A DNA stretch of 64,000 nt, from contig NZ_JNYY01000001.1 of NCBI RefSeq assembly GCF_000716785.1, positions 1,054,001 through 1,118,000 of the forward strand, read 5' to 3'. The notes under the pieces are model-generated. The model had not been told where the DNA came from, ran no database searches, and saw only the letters and a list, made by a program, of their open reading frames with translations. Made by a program: the position numbers and the translations under genes. This DNA comes from Amycolatopsis vancoresmycina. Its GTDB lineage: Bacteria; Actinomycetota; Actinomycetes; Mycobacteriales; Pseudonocardiaceae. Within the stretch, counting starts at the first letter, position 1. The number at the start of each line of letters is the position of its first letter. Shown piece after piece: positions 33,501 through 42,182 of the stretch.

Positions 33501-34118
33501 GTGAGTCCAAAGCTGACCGCGAAGGGCGCCGCGACGCGGCAGCGGATCGTCGAAGGCGCCGCGGCGGAGATCCGCGAGCGCGGGGTCGCCGTCACGACGC
33601 TGGACGACGTCCGGGCGCGGACGGGGACCAGCAAGAGCCAGCTGTTCCACTACTTCCCGGACGGCAAGGAAGAGCTCCTGCTGGCGGTGGCGCGGTTCGA
33701 GGCCGACCAGGTCCTGGCGGTCCAGCAGCCGCAACTGGGCCGCCTGACGTCGTGGGCGGCGTGGCAGCGGTGGCGGGACACGGTCGTCTCGCACTACGAC
33801 AGCCGGGGGCAGCACTGCCCGCTCAACGTGCTGATCTCGCAGCTCGGCCGGGCGACGCCGGGAGCGCAGGCGGTGGTGAGCGAAATGCTGGGGCGCTGGC
33901 AGGCGGAGATCGCCGCGGGCATCCGCCACTTGCAGGAGGCAGGCGAGGTCGCCGCGGAACTGGACGCGGAACGCACGGCGGCCGCCCTGCTGGCCGGCAT
34001 CCAGGGCGGCGTGGTGGTGATGCTGTCGACGGGCCGCATCGATCACCTGGAGGCGGCACTCGACGTCGGCATCGGAAACCTGCGGGCTAGCGGCGTCGTG
34101 AGTGGTAAGGCGAGTTAG
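33501..34118 (+). CDS. TetR-family regulator with repeat-derived C-terminal tail
   Basis: 205 residues. The N-terminal HTH is TLDDVRARTGTSKSQLFHYFPDGKEELL, and the C-terminal part resembles TetR_C proteins with QLGRATPGAQAVVSEMLGRW. The last seven residues, VVSGKAS, and the TAG stop are encoded by palindromic repeat copy 2, so the element has replaced or extended the original end. The divergent neighbour is the LuxR gene; no nearby target is evident. Confidence 0.82.
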   Translation: MSPKLTAKGAATRQRIVEGAAAEIRERGVAVTTLDDVRARTGTSKSQLFHYFPDGKEELLLAVARFEADQVLAVQQPQLGRLTSWAAWQRWRDTVVSHYDSRGQHCPLNVLISQLGRATPGAQAVVSEMLGRWQAEIAAGIRHLQEAGEVAAELDAERTAAALLAGIQGGVVVMLSTGRIDHLEAALDVGIGNLRASGVVSGKAS

Positions 34119-34139
34119 AACTCGCCTTACCACTCACGA
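34096..34139. repeat. Palindromic intergenic repeat, copy 2
   Basis: 19-bp perfect stem (34096-34114 with 34121-34139) and 6-nt loop TTAGAA. It encodes the tail VVSGKAS and stop of the TetR gene, and ends 9 nt before the stop of the convergent YceI gene. Same core sequence as copies 1 and 3. Confidence 0.85.
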
Positions 34140-34148
34140 GCCCCGGGC

Positions 34149-34706
34149 TCAGGCGGACTTGATCGCGGAGATCTCGAACTCCAGCGTGACCTTGTCGCTC
34201 ACCAGCACGCCACCGGTCTCGAGGGCGGCGTTCCAGGTGATGCCGTAGTCCTTGCGGCTGATCGAGGTGGAGCCCTCGAAGCCGATCCGGTCGTTGCCGA
34301 ACGGGTCCTTCGCGGCGCCCTCGAACTCGAACGGGATGGTCACCGAACGGGTGACGTCCTTGATCGTCAGGTCGCCGGTCACCTCGAAGCTGGTCTCACC
34401 GGTCTGCTTGATCTCGGTCGAGGCGAAGGTGATCTGCGGGTACTCGTCCATCGACAGGAAGTCGTTGCTCTTCAGGTGCCCGTCGCGGTCGGCGTTGCGG
34501 GTGTCGATGCTGTGGGCCTGGATGGTGACCCGGGCCGACGACTTCTCCGGCGCGTCGCCGTCGATGGTGGCGGAGCCGGTGAACTCGTTGAAGCTGCCGC
34601 GCACCTTGGTCACCATGGCGTGGCGGGCGACGAACCCGATCCGCGAGTGCGTGGGGTCGATGGTGTACTCGCCGGTCAGCTGGGGGTAGGTGGTCGCGCT
34701 GGTCAT
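34149..34706 (-). CDS. YceI-family protein
   Basis: 185 residues, no signal peptide. YTIDPTHSRIGFVARHAMVTKVRGSF at the N-terminus and DLTIKDVTRSVTIPFEFEG are the YceI lipocalin-like barrel, which binds polyisoprenoids in characterised members. The ATG at 34706 is preceded by AGGAG. It is divergent from a MarR gene, which may control it. Confidence 0.9.
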   Translation of the reverse strand: MTSATTYPQLTGEYTIDPTHSRIGFVARHAMVTKVRGSFNEFTGSATIDGDAPEKSSARVTIQAHSIDTRNADRDGHLKSNDFLSMDEYPQITFASTEIKQTGETSFEVTGDLTIKDVTRSVTIPFEFEGAAKDPFGNDRIGFEGSTSISRKDYGITWNAALETGGVLVSDKVTLEFEISAIKSA

Positions 34707-34781
34707 CGCTGTTTCTTCTCTCCTCGTGGTGGCACCCCCCGGTGATTGAGGGTTCAACGACACTGTACTCACTTTGGCTGG

Positions 34782-34807
34782 TTGCGCAAGCAAGCATTGG
34801 GTAGAGT
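34782..34807 (+). promoter_or_regulatory. MarR promoter with TTGCGCAA palindrome
   Basis: TTGCGCAA (34782-34789) is a perfect palindrome in the 108-bp divergent gap between YceI and MarR. TAGAGT (34802-34807) ends 7 nt before the MarR ATG and fits a leaderless -10. The palindrome is a possible MarR operator. Confidence 0.45.
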
Positions 34808-34814
34808 GGCCCTC

Positions 34815-35291
34815 ATGGGTGAACTGTCCGCTCTCGACCTCGACGAAGCCGCCTTCTGGCGGCCGCTGATGCGCATCATGACCGCGCTGCCGCGCGCGCT
34901 CGAGGACCACTTCCTCCCCGAGACGGGCCTCACCATCACCGACTACGGGGTGCTGGTCGCGCTGTCCGAGGCGCCCGGCCACCTGCTGCGGATCTCGGCG
35001 CTGGCCGCGACGACCGGGCTGTCGCTGAGCCGGATCAGCCGGGTGGTCGACGACCTGACCCGCCGCGGCCTGGTGGAGAAGCGCCGGTGCGCCGAGGACG
35101 GCCGCGCGTCCAACGCCGTGCTGACCGCGGCCGGATTGGCCAGACTGGAGGCGGCCTTCCCGAGCCACCTGGCCCGCGTGCGGGCGTCGGTGTTCGACCA
35201 CCTGAGCGCCGAGGACGTCCGCACGGCCGCGCCGGTGCTGGCCCGGCTGGCCGCGGCACTGGACACCACTCCCCCGACCGACGACTGCTGA
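34815..35291 (+). CDS. MarR-family regulator
   Basis: 158 residues. A winged helix with ISALAATTGLSLSRISRVVDDLTRRGLVEKRRCAEDGRAS is typical of MarR; one cysteine (RRCAEDGR) lies in the wing and could sense oxidants. It lies 8 nt upstream of the GST-like gene (operon) and is divergent from YceI. It probably responds to electrophiles or aromatic compounds. Confidence 0.85.
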   Translation: MGELSALDLDEAAFWRPLMRIMTALPRALEDHFLPETGLTITDYGVLVALSEAPGHLLRISALAATTGLSLSRISRVVDDLTRRGLVEKRRCAEDGRASNAVLTAAGLARLEAAFPSHLARVRASVFDHLSAEDVRTAAPVLARLAAALDTTPPTDDC

Positions 35292-35299
35292 GGACGCCG

Positions 35300-36286
35300 A
35301 TGACCGACAAGGGCGAGTACGAGCGCGACCTGAACTACCTCCCGGACCGCATCACCGCGGACGGCCGCGACGGCTGGCCGGTCGAGTCCGGCCGGTACCG
35401 GCTGGTGGTGGCGCGGGCCTGCCCGTGGGCGAACCGCGCGGTGATCGTGCGCCGGCTGCTGGGCCTGGAACCGGTGTTGTCGATGGGCATCGCGGGCCCG
35501 GTGCACGACGAGCGCAGCTGGAGCTTCGACCTGGACCCGGACGGCCGGGACCCGGTGCTCGGCATCGAGCGCCTGCAGGAGGCGTTCTTCAAGCGCGACC
35601 CGGAGTACCCCCGCGGCATCACGGTGCCGGCGTTCGTCGACGTCCCGACCGGCCAGGTGGTCACCAACGACTTCGCGCAGATGACGCTCGACATGTCGAC
35701 CGAGTGGACGGCCTACCACCGCGACGGCGCCCCGGAGCTGTACCCGGAGAAGCTGCGCGACGAGATCGACGACGTGGCCCGGAAGGTGTTCACCGACGTC
35801 AACAACGCGGTCTACCAGGCCGGTTTCGCGCGGTCGCAGGAGGCGTACGAGCGCGCGTACGAGAAGCTGTTCGCCCGCCTGGACTGGTTGTCGGAGCGCC
35901 TGGCGGACCAGCGTTACCTGGTCGGCGACACGATCACCGAGGCGGACATCAGGCTGTTCACGACGCTGGCCCGGTTCGACGCGGTGTACCACGGCCACTT
36001 CAAGTGCAACCGGCAGAAGCTCACGGAGCTGCCGGTGCTGTGGGCGTACACCCGCGACCTGTTCCAGACGCCGGGCTTCGGCGACACGATCGACTTCGCC
36101 CAGATGAAGGAGCACTACTACGTGGTGCACAGGAACGTGAACCCGACGGGCATCGTCCCGGCGGGCCCGGACGTCTCGGGCTGGCTGACCCCGCACGGGC
36201 GGGAGGAACTGGGCGGGCGCCCGTTCGGCGATGGGACACCGCCAGGGCCGCCTCCGGAGGCGGAGAGGGTGCCCGCCCTGGGGTGA
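35300..36286 (+). CDS. Glutathionyl-hydroquinone-reductase homologue (Xi-class GST fold)
   Basis: 328 residues. The N-terminal thioredoxin-like domain has the catalytic cysteine in ARACPWANR and the C-terminal helical domain has YLVGDTITEADIRLF, as in Xi-class GSTs such as EcmB/YqjG. These remove glutathione from glutathionyl-hydroquinones. Actinobacteria normally use mycothiol, so the physiological thiol is open. The ATG at 35300 follows the MarR stop by 8 nt. The tail is Pro/Glu-rich. Confidence 0.85.
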   Translation: MTDKGEYERDLNYLPDRITADGRDGWPVESGRYRLVVARACPWANRAVIVRRLLGLEPVLSMGIAGPVHDERSWSFDLDPDGRDPVLGIERLQEAFFKRDPEYPRGITVPAFVDVPTGQVVTNDFAQMTLDMSTEWTAYHRDGAPELYPEKLRDEIDDVARKVFTDVNNAVYQAGFARSQEAYERAYEKLFARLDWLSERLADQRYLVGDTITEADIRLFTTLARFDAVYHGHFKCNRQKLTELPVLWAYTRDLFQTPGFGDTIDFAQMKEHYYVVHRNVNPTGIVPAGPDVSGWLTPHGREELGGRPFGDGTPPGPPPEAERVPALG

Positions 36287-36302
36287 CAGGCCCGCGAACC
36301 GG

Positions 36303-36968
36303 TCAGACCCCGACGCGCCGGGCCCGCTCGATGTCCGGCCCCCGGTAGAGCCGTTCCGGGATCCGCGCCAGCGTCGAGGGGTGCACCTGCTCCCCCAGCC
36401 CGTAGAACTTCTGGAAACTCATGATGAGCGGCCGCCAGGCGTCGGGGTCGATGTGGTCGGCGGTGCCGGGCGTCCGGACCGCGTCGTGGACGAAGACGCG
36501 CTGCACCCGCACCTCGAACGCGACGACACCACCGTCCCCCACCGGGTGGTGGGCTTCGACCACCGCCTCCATGGCGACCGGGCACTCCGCAACCCGCGGC
36601 GGTGCCACGGTTTCCGACGGCACCGACGTGAGACCGGACCGCCCGAACTTGTCCGCCACGTGGAAGTACCCCCGCTCCTGCTTCCCGGGCGGAACCGGAT
36701 CGGACCCGGTGGTCAGCGCCAGCCGGTCGACGGCCGGGGCGAGGGCGTCCGACGGCAGGTTGAGCACGCACTCACGGGTGCGCAGCAGGTTCGCCGTCGT
36801 CCGGGAGCGGGCCCCGAGGCCGAGCATCGCCCGCCAGCCGAGCCAGAACGCCGAGGACATCGGGGCCAGGTTGGCCGAACCGTCTTCGTTGGTACTGGAG
36901 ATGAGGACGACCGGGGTGCCGAAGTAGAGGATTCCCGGCTCGATCGCCGTGTGCGCAACAGTTTCCAC
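36303..36968 (-). CDS. Flavin-reductase-like FMN-binding protein
   Basis: 221 residues. GTPVVLISSTNEDGSANLAPMSSAFWLGWRAMLGLG is the FMN-binding split-barrel signature of the flavin reductase domain family. The GTG at 36968 lies 7 nt after CAGACT on the minus strand (leaderless pattern); a GTG 21 nt upstream is the alternative. It converges on the GST-like gene with a 16-bp gap. The substrate is unknown. Confidence 0.78.
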   Translation of the reverse strand: METVAHTAIEPGILYFGTPVVLISSTNEDGSANLAPMSSAFWLGWRAMLGLGARSRTTANLLRTRECVLNLPSDALAPAVDRLALTTGSDPVPPGKQERGYFHVADKFGRSGLTSVPSETVAPPRVAECPVAMEAVVEAHHPVGDGGVVAFEVRVQRVFVHDAVRTPGTADHIDPDAWRPLIMSFQKFYGLGEQVHPSTLARIPERLYRGPDIERARRVGV

Positions 36969-37064
36969 GCAGCCGAGTCTGCCGTCCACACCGGACCCGC
37001 GGCTGGCGGGAATCGGCCGTCGCAGTGCAGGGGCGGCGATGCACCGCAGCGCCGCCCCCGTCCG

Positions 37065-37883
37065 TCAGCTCCGCGAAGCCGCCTGCTGCAACGCCCGCCG
37101 CGTCAGCACCCGCGCCAGGTGACGCCGGTACTCCGCCGTCGCGTGGGGCTCGTCCGGCGGGTTCGTGCCCTCCGCCGCCAAGGCAGCCGCGTCTTCGATC
37201 GACGCGCCGGCCGCCAGTGCCTCCTCCGTGGCCGTCGCGCGCAGCGGGACTCCGCCCAGGTTCACCAGGCCGACGCGGCCGCCGGTGACCGCCACCCCGG
37301 CCATCGCCCAGTCGATCGCGCGGCGGGTGAACTTCTCGAAACCCCAGCCCTGGCCCGTCTGGGCCGGGAGGCGGATCTCCGTCAGCAGCTCCGCCGGCTC
37401 CAGCGGCGTCGTGAACGGGCCGAGGAAGAACTCCGCCGCCGGGATCCGGCGCTCCCCCGACGGGCCGCGGGCCACCAGGACCGCGTCCGACGCCAGGATC
37501 GCCGCGGGCAGGTCCGCCGCCGCGTCCGCGTGGACCAGGGAGCCGCCGATCGTGCCGCGGTGGCGGACCTGGCGGTCGCCCACGAGCCCGGAAACGTGCG
37601 CCAGCAGCGGCGCGTGCGCGAGCAGCACGGGATCCCGGACCAGGGAGCTGTACCGCGACAGCGCGCCGATCGCGACCTCGTCCCCTTCGAGCCGGACGTA
37701 CCGCAGCTCGTCGAGCGCACCGATGTCGACCAGGTACTCCGGGGCGGCCAGGCGCAGCTTCATCAGCGGCAGCAGGGAATGCCCGCCGGCCAGCACCTTC
37801 GCGTCGTCGCCGTGGGAGGCCAGCAGCGCCAGTGCTTCGTCCACTGTGGACGCCCGCAGGTACTGGAAGGAAGCGGGGATCAC
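37065..37883 (-). CDS. Molybdenum hydroxylase FAD subunit (CoxM-like)
   Basis: 272 residues. KVLAGGHSLLPLMKLR and RHRGTIGGSLVHADAAADLP are the two FAD-binding motifs of xanthine-oxidase-family medium subunits. The GTG at 37883 overlaps the small-subunit stop by 4 bp. It is last in a large-small-medium operon. Confidence 0.9.
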   Translation of the reverse strand: MIPASFQYLRASTVDEALALLASHGDDAKVLAGGHSLLPLMKLRLAAPEYLVDIGALDELRYVRLEGDEVAIGALSRYSSLVRDPVLLAHAPLLAHVSGLVGDRQVRHRGTIGGSLVHADAAADLPAAILASDAVLVARGPSGERRIPAAEFFLGPFTTPLEPAELLTEIRLPAQTGQGWGFEKFTRRAIDWAMAGVAVTGGRVGLVNLGGVPLRATATEEALAAGASIEDAAALAAEGTNPPDEPHATAEYRRHLARVLTRRALQQAASRS

Positions 37884-38350
37884 CGGTCCACCTCCTGGCC
37901 CGAAGCGTCGATCACGGCGCTGACGATGTTGTGGTAGCCCGTGCAGCGGCACAGGTTGCCCTCGAGCCCGGCGCGGACCTCGTCGCGCGTCGGCTTCGGG
38001 TTGTCGGCCAGCAGCGACACCGACGCCATGATCATCCCCGGTGTGCAGAACCCGCACTGCAGGCCGTGCTGCTCGCGGAACGCCCGCTGCACCGGGTGCA
38101 GCGAACCGTCCGGCGCGGACAGTCCTTCGACGGTGGTGACCTCGTGGCCGTCGGCCTGCGCGGCCAGCACCGTGCACGACTTGACCGACTCGCCGTCGAG
38201 CAGCACCGTGCAGGCGCCGCACGACGTCGTGTCGCAGCCGATGTTCGTGGCGGTGAGCCCGGCGGTGTCGCGCAGGAAGTGCACCAGCAGCGTCCGGTCC
38301 GGCACCTCCTCGGTCACCGGCTGCCCGTTGACCTCGATCGAGACCTTCAC
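37880..38350 (-). CDS. Molybdenum hydroxylase 2Fe-2S subunit (CoxS-like)
   Basis: 156 residues. Plant-type 2Fe-2S cysteines are in CDTTSCGACTVLLDG, and the second cluster cysteines in QCGFCTPGM and CRCTGYHNI. Start GTG at 38350 overlapping the large-subunit stop (GTGA); 3' end overlaps the FAD subunit likewise. It carries electrons between the Mo centre and FAD. Confidence 0.92.
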   Translation of the reverse strand: MKVSIEVNGQPVTEEVPDRTLLVHFLRDTAGLTATNIGCDTTSCGACTVLLDGESVKSCTVLAAQADGHEVTTVEGLSAPDGSLHPVQRAFREQHGLQCGFCTPGMIMASVSLLADNPKPTRDEVRAGLEGNLCRCTGYHNIVSAVIDASGQEVDR

Positions 38351-40602
38351 TGCGCGCTTCCCTTCGAGAGTGCGGCCCAGACCCGGATCGGGGTCGTGGG
38401 CATGTCCAGGTGCCGGACGCCGCGCGCCGAAAGCGCGTCGACCACGGCGTTGTGCACCGCCGGCGTCGAGCCGATCGTCGCGGCTTCGCCGATCCCCTTG
38501 ACGCCCAGCAGGTTCCGGTCGGTCGGGGTGGCCATGTCGACCAGCTCGAAGTCCGGCAGCTCGGCGGCGGTCACGAACGAGTAGTCCGCCAGTGACGCGG
38601 TCGTCGGGTTGCCGTCGTCGTCGTAGGTGACGACCTCCAGCAGGGCCTGGGCCGCGCCCTGGCCGAGGCCGCCGTGGCGCTGCCCGCGGAAGGTGAGCGG
38701 GTTGACGATCGGACCGGCGTCGTCGACCGCGACGATCCGGCGCAGCTCGACCTTGCCCGTCTCGGTGTCGACCTCGACCACGGCGAGGTGCGCGCCGAAC
38801 GGGAACGTCGGCTGGCCGTCGCCGAACCAGACGTCGGCGGTCAGCTTGCCTTCCGACGCGGTTTCGGCGACCTGCGCCCAGCTGAGCACAGTGCTCGACG
38901 GCGCGCCGCGGACCTGCCAGACCCCGCGCTCGACATCGAGCTCCAGGTCGTCGGCGGCGGCTTCCAGCAGGTCCGCCGCCAGCTCGCGGGCCTGGGCGAT
39001 CACCTCGTCGGCCGCCTGCCGGATCGCCGAGCCGCCCAGCTGCAGCGACCGGGAGCCGAACGTGCCGATCGCCTTGGGCACCTCGTCGGTGTCGCCGTGG
39101 CGGACGGTGATCTTCTCCAGCGGCACGCCGAGCCGGTCGGACAGCAGCATGGCCAGCGACGTGCCGAGCCCCTGCCCGTGCGGCGAGCTGCCGGTCCACG
39201 CGACGACCGAGCCGTCCGGGTGGATGTCGACCCGGCCGCTCTCGCCACCGCCGTCGCCGCCGGTGATCTCGACGTAGGCGGCGATGCCGAGGCCGAGTTC
39301 GACCGGGTCGCCCGCTTCGCGCCGCCGCTGCTGCTCGGCCCGCAACTCGGCGTACCCCGCCGCGTCCAGGACCTTGTCCAGGGCCGCCGCGTACTCGCCC
39401 GTGTCGTAGAAGGCGCCGGTCGGCGTCCGGTACGGGAACGCCTCGGGCGGGATGAAGTTGGCCCGGCGGACGTCCGCCGGGTCCAGGCCGATTTCGGCGG
39501 CGAACAGGTCCATCGCGCGCTCGACCGCGGCGGTCGCCTCCGGGCGGCCCGCGCCGCGGTAGGCCGCGATCGGGGTGGTGTTCGTGACGACCGCGCGGCT
39601 GCGCGTCTGGACCTGCGGGAACCGGTAGACGCCGACGGCCATCAGCTCGGTCAGCGTCGGCAGGAACAGCGTCCGCGGGTACGCGCCGGCGTCCTGGACG
39701 ACGTCGAGGCGGTACGCGAGGACCGTGCCGTCGCGTTTCCCGCCGATGGTCACGGTGTTGAGCTGCGCGCGCCCGTGCGTCATCGACGTCAGGTTCTCGC
39801 TGCGCGACTCGACCCAGCGCACCGGCCGCCCGAGCTCGCGCGCGGCCCAGCCGAGCACGGTCGCCTCGGGATCCGCGCCGATCTTCGCGCCGAACCCGCC
39901 GCCGACGTCCGGCGCGATCACCCGCACCGATTCCTCGCCGACGCCGAGGCTCCCCGCCAGCTGCGACCGGGCGATCTGGGCGTTCTGCGTGGACAGCCAG
40001 GCCGTCAGCCTGCCGTCCTCGCCCCACGCGAAGGACGCGCCGCGCACTTCCAGCGGCGCGGGGGCGACGCGCTGGTTGGCGATCGTCTGCGTGACCACCA
40101 CTTCGCAGTCTTCGAAGATCGCGTCGTCGAATTCCGCCATGCCGTTGACCTGCACGATGTTGCTGCCGGTCTCGGGGTACAGCAGCGTCTCGCCGTCCAG
40201 CGCGGCGCCGATGCTCGCGACCGCGTCCAGCGGCTCGTAGTCGACGTCGACGAGCTCGGCGGCGTCGGCCAGCTGGTAGCGCTCCTCGGTGAGGACCAGC
40301 GCGACGGGCTCGCCGACGTACCGCACCACCTCATCGGCCAGCCAAGGTTCCTTGACCGGCCCGGCCGGGTGCGGGTCGAGGCCGAGGTCGGCGGCGGTGA
40401 ACACGCCGAGCACGCCCGGTGCCGCCTTCGCTTCGCTGACGTCGATGCCGCCAATCCGCGCGTGCGCGATCGGACTTCGCACGAAAACCGCGTGCGCGGC
40501 ACCGGAAAGCGCTTCCGTCCGCAGATCGTCCACGTAGGTGCCGCCCGCGGTGATCAGGTTCTGATCCTCTTGGCGGACCACCCTGGTCCCGACAATGCTC
40601 AT
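38347..40602 (-). CDS. Molybdenum hydroxylase large subunit, form II CoxL-like
   Basis: 751 residues binding Mo-molybdopterin-cytosine-dinucleotide. The active-site loop reads AYRGAGR (347-353), the form II signature, not the AYxCSFR loop of true aerobic CO dehydrogenase. GGGFGAK and GQRHGGLGQG contact the cofactor. The enzyme probably hydroxylates an N-heterocycle or aldehyde. First gene of the operon. Maturation genes (CoxD, CoxF, CoxG type) are not adjacent. Confidence 0.9.
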   Translation of the reverse strand: MSIVGTRVVRQEDQNLITAGGTYVDDLRTEALSGAAHAVFVRSPIAHARIGGIDVSEAKAAPGVLGVFTAADLGLDPHPAGPVKEPWLADEVVRYVGEPVALVLTEERYQLADAAELVDVDYEPLDAVASIGAALDGETLLYPETGSNIVQVNGMAEFDDAIFEDCEVVVTQTIANQRVAPAPLEVRGASFAWGEDGRLTAWLSTQNAQIARSQLAGSLGVGEESVRVIAPDVGGGFGAKIGADPEATVLGWAARELGRPVRWVESRSENLTSMTHGRAQLNTVTIGGKRDGTVLAYRLDVVQDAGAYPRTLFLPTLTELMAVGVYRFPQVQTRSRAVVTNTTPIAAYRGAGRPEATAAVERAMDLFAAEIGLDPADVRRANFIPPEAFPYRTPTGAFYDTGEYAAALDKVLDAAGYAELRAEQQRRREAGDPVELGLGIAAYVEITGGDGGGESGRVDIHPDGSVVAWTGSSPHGQGLGTSLAMLLSDRLGVPLEKITVRHGDTDEVPKAIGTFGSRSLQLGGSAIRQAADEVIAQARELAADLLEAAADDLELDVERGVWQVRGAPSSTVLSWAQVAETASEGKLTADVWFGDGQPTFPFGAHLAVVEVDTETGKVELRRIVAVDDAGPIVNPLTFRGQRHGGLGQGAAQALLEVVTYDDDGNPTTASLADYSFVTAAELPDFELVDMATPTDRNLLGVKGIGEAATIGSTPAVHNAVVDALSARGVRHLDMPTTPIRVWAALSKGSAQ

Positions 40603-40632
40603 CTGGTCTCCTGCTCGCCGATACCCCGCCGA

Positions 40633-41388
40633 TCATGCCCTCAGGCCGAGCACGACCGCCAGCCCCAGGCCGCCGATGCCGATCGCGATCCGCAACGGCG
40701 TCGCCGGCAGCCGGCGCACCAGGGCCGACCCCAGCCACGATCCGCCGAGCGAGCCGAGGCAGACGGCGAGCGCCGCGGGCCAGACGACCTTGCCGGTGAT
40801 CGCGAAGACGATCGCCGCGAGGAGGTTCGCCGACCCGGTGACCAGGTTCTTCGCCGCGTTCGTCCGGGCGAGCGGCTGGTTCCAGGCGGTCACGAGCAGC
40901 GCGAGCATGAGCACGCCCGCGGCGGCGCCGAAGTACCCGCCGTAGACGCCGATCAGGAACGCGACGACGGCGGTCAGCGGGCTCAGGCCGTGGTGTTCGG
41001 CGCCTTCGGCGAGCCGCCGCAGGCGCGGGGCCGCCAGCAGCACCAGCGACGCTCCGCCGATCAACCACGGCACGATGACGGTGAACGCGCCGGACGGCGT
41101 CAGCAGCAGCACGAGGCCGCCGCACGCGCCGCCGACGGTGGTCAGGGCGCAGAGCGGGACGAGCCGGCGCCGCTGCCCGGCCAGCTCCGGCCGGGCGCCG
41201 GCGGCGGCACCCGCGGTGGTGCCCAGCATCGCGACGGTGTTGGTGATGTTCGCGGTCACCGGCGGCAGCCCCGCGGCGAGCAGCGCCGGGTAGGACACCA
41301 GGGACGCGAGCCCGGCGGTCGCCCCGGTCAGGCCGGCCCCGACGCCGGCCAGCACGAGCAGGAGCAGCACCCACGGGTCGGTGATCAC
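40633..41388 (-). CDS. TauE/SafE-family membrane transporter
   Basis: 251 residues with about eight hydrophobic segments. Repeated motifs GxGAGLTGATAGLASLVSYPALLAAGLPPVTANITNTV and YGGYFGAAAGVLML are typical of sulfite/organosulfonate exporters of the TauE/SafE (DUF81) family. The substrate is unknown. It lies 30 nt upstream of the CoxL-like gene in the same direction and may be co-transcribed. The GTG at 41388 is the likely start. Confidence 0.82.
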   Translation of the reverse strand: MITDPWVLLLLVLAGVGAGLTGATAGLASLVSYPALLAAGLPPVTANITNTVAMLGTTAGAAAGARPELAGQRRRLVPLCALTTVGGACGGLVLLLTPSGAFTVIVPWLIGGASLVLLAAPRLRRLAEGAEHHGLSPLTAVVAFLIGVYGGYFGAAAGVLMLALLVTAWNQPLARTNAAKNLVTGSANLLAAIVFAITGKVVWPAALAVCLGSLGGSWLGSALVRRLPATPLRIAIGIGGLGLAVVLGLRA

Positions 41389-41480
41389 GTTGTCATCAGA
41401 TCACGCGGTCGCGGCGGTCGATCCGGGCCGCCGCCGTTCGTATGGGCGGTGACACACCCCGGCAGCGGAAGGGCCATTCG

Positions 41481-42065
41481 ATGCGTTCGATCAACGTCAC
41501 CATGAGCGTCACCCTCGACGGCGTCGTGCAGGGCCTCGGCCGGCCCGACGAGGACACCCGCGGCGGCTTCGCCCACGGCGGGTGGGGCACCCGCTACCAG
41601 GACGACGTCCTGGCCCGCGAGATGGCCGCGGGCATGAGCCGGCCCGGCGACATGCTCTTCGGCCGCCGCACCTGGCAGGACTTCACCACGGCGTGGAGCC
41701 GGCGGGCCGACGGCAACCCGTTCACCACGCACCTGAACGCCGCGACCAAGTACGTCGCCTCCACCACGCTGGACGACGCCGACGCCTGGCGGAACTCGGT
41801 CCTGCTCCGGGGAGACGCGGCGGACACCGTGGCCGAACTCAAGGCGCAGCCCGGCAAGGACCTGTCGGTCATCGGCAGCGCGTCGCTGGTGCGGGCGCTG
41901 CACGCCGCCGGTCTGGTCGACCGCTACACGCTGCTGATCCACCCCCTGACCCTCGGCACCGGCGCGCGCCTGTTCGGCGACGCGCCGCTCGCCGAGTTCG
42001 CCCTCGTCAGCTGCGTCACCACCACGAAGGGCGTCTTGATCGCGCGGTACGACCGCCGGGTATAG
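41481..42065 (+). CDS. DHFR/RibD C-terminal-like reductase
   Basis: 194 residues. MRSINVTMSVTLDGVVQG and LLFGRRTW-type segment (MLFGRRTWQDF), followed by DLSVIGSASLVRAL and IHPLTLGTGARLF, are the signature of the 'dihydrofolate reductase family protein' branch of RibD-C. It binds NADPH; the substrate is unknown. The ATG at 41481 follows GGAAGGG with 8 nt spacing. Confidence 0.85.
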   Translation: MRSINVTMSVTLDGVVQGLGRPDEDTRGGFAHGGWGTRYQDDVLAREMAAGMSRPGDMLFGRRTWQDFTTAWSRRADGNPFTTHLNAATKYVASTTLDDADAWRNSVLLRGDAADTVAELKAQPGKDLSVIGSASLVRALHAAGLVDRYTLLIHPLTLGTGARLFGDAPLAEFALVSCVTTTKGVLIARYDRRV

Positions 42066-42075
42066 GCCGTTATAC

Positions 42076-42087
42076 GAAAACGTTGTC
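42076..42087. promoter_or_regulatory. LacI-type operator, site 1
   Basis: GAAAACGTTGTC matches the palindrome GACAACGTTGTC at 11 of 12 positions. It lies 96 bp upstream of the Tat-exported discoidin gene. Confidence 0.5.
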
Positions 42088-42151
42088 CGAAACCGGACGG
42101 GATCCGCCGCCGGGCTTGCCGGGCGCGGCGGCGGCGTCCCAGAATCCGCGC

Positions 42152-42165
42152 TGACAAGGTTGTCA
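42152..42165. promoter_or_regulatory. LacI-type operator, site 2
   Basis: TGACAAGGTTGTCA matches TGACAACGTTGTCA at 13 of 14 positions. It ends 17 nt before the ATG of the discoidin gene and lies 76 bp from site 1. Two similar sites in one leader point to repression by a LacI protein, possibly the one encoded at 45282. Confidence 0.55.
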
Positions 42166-42182
42166 ACGCGAAGGGCCGGAGC

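Noticed and set aside
38347..40602. Aerobic carbon monoxide dehydrogenase
   Set aside because: The active-site loop is AYRGAGR (form II), not AYxCSFR.
42098..42128. Terminator after the DHFR-like gene
   Set aside because: The GCC-rich arms can pair in several registers; no single convincing stem.
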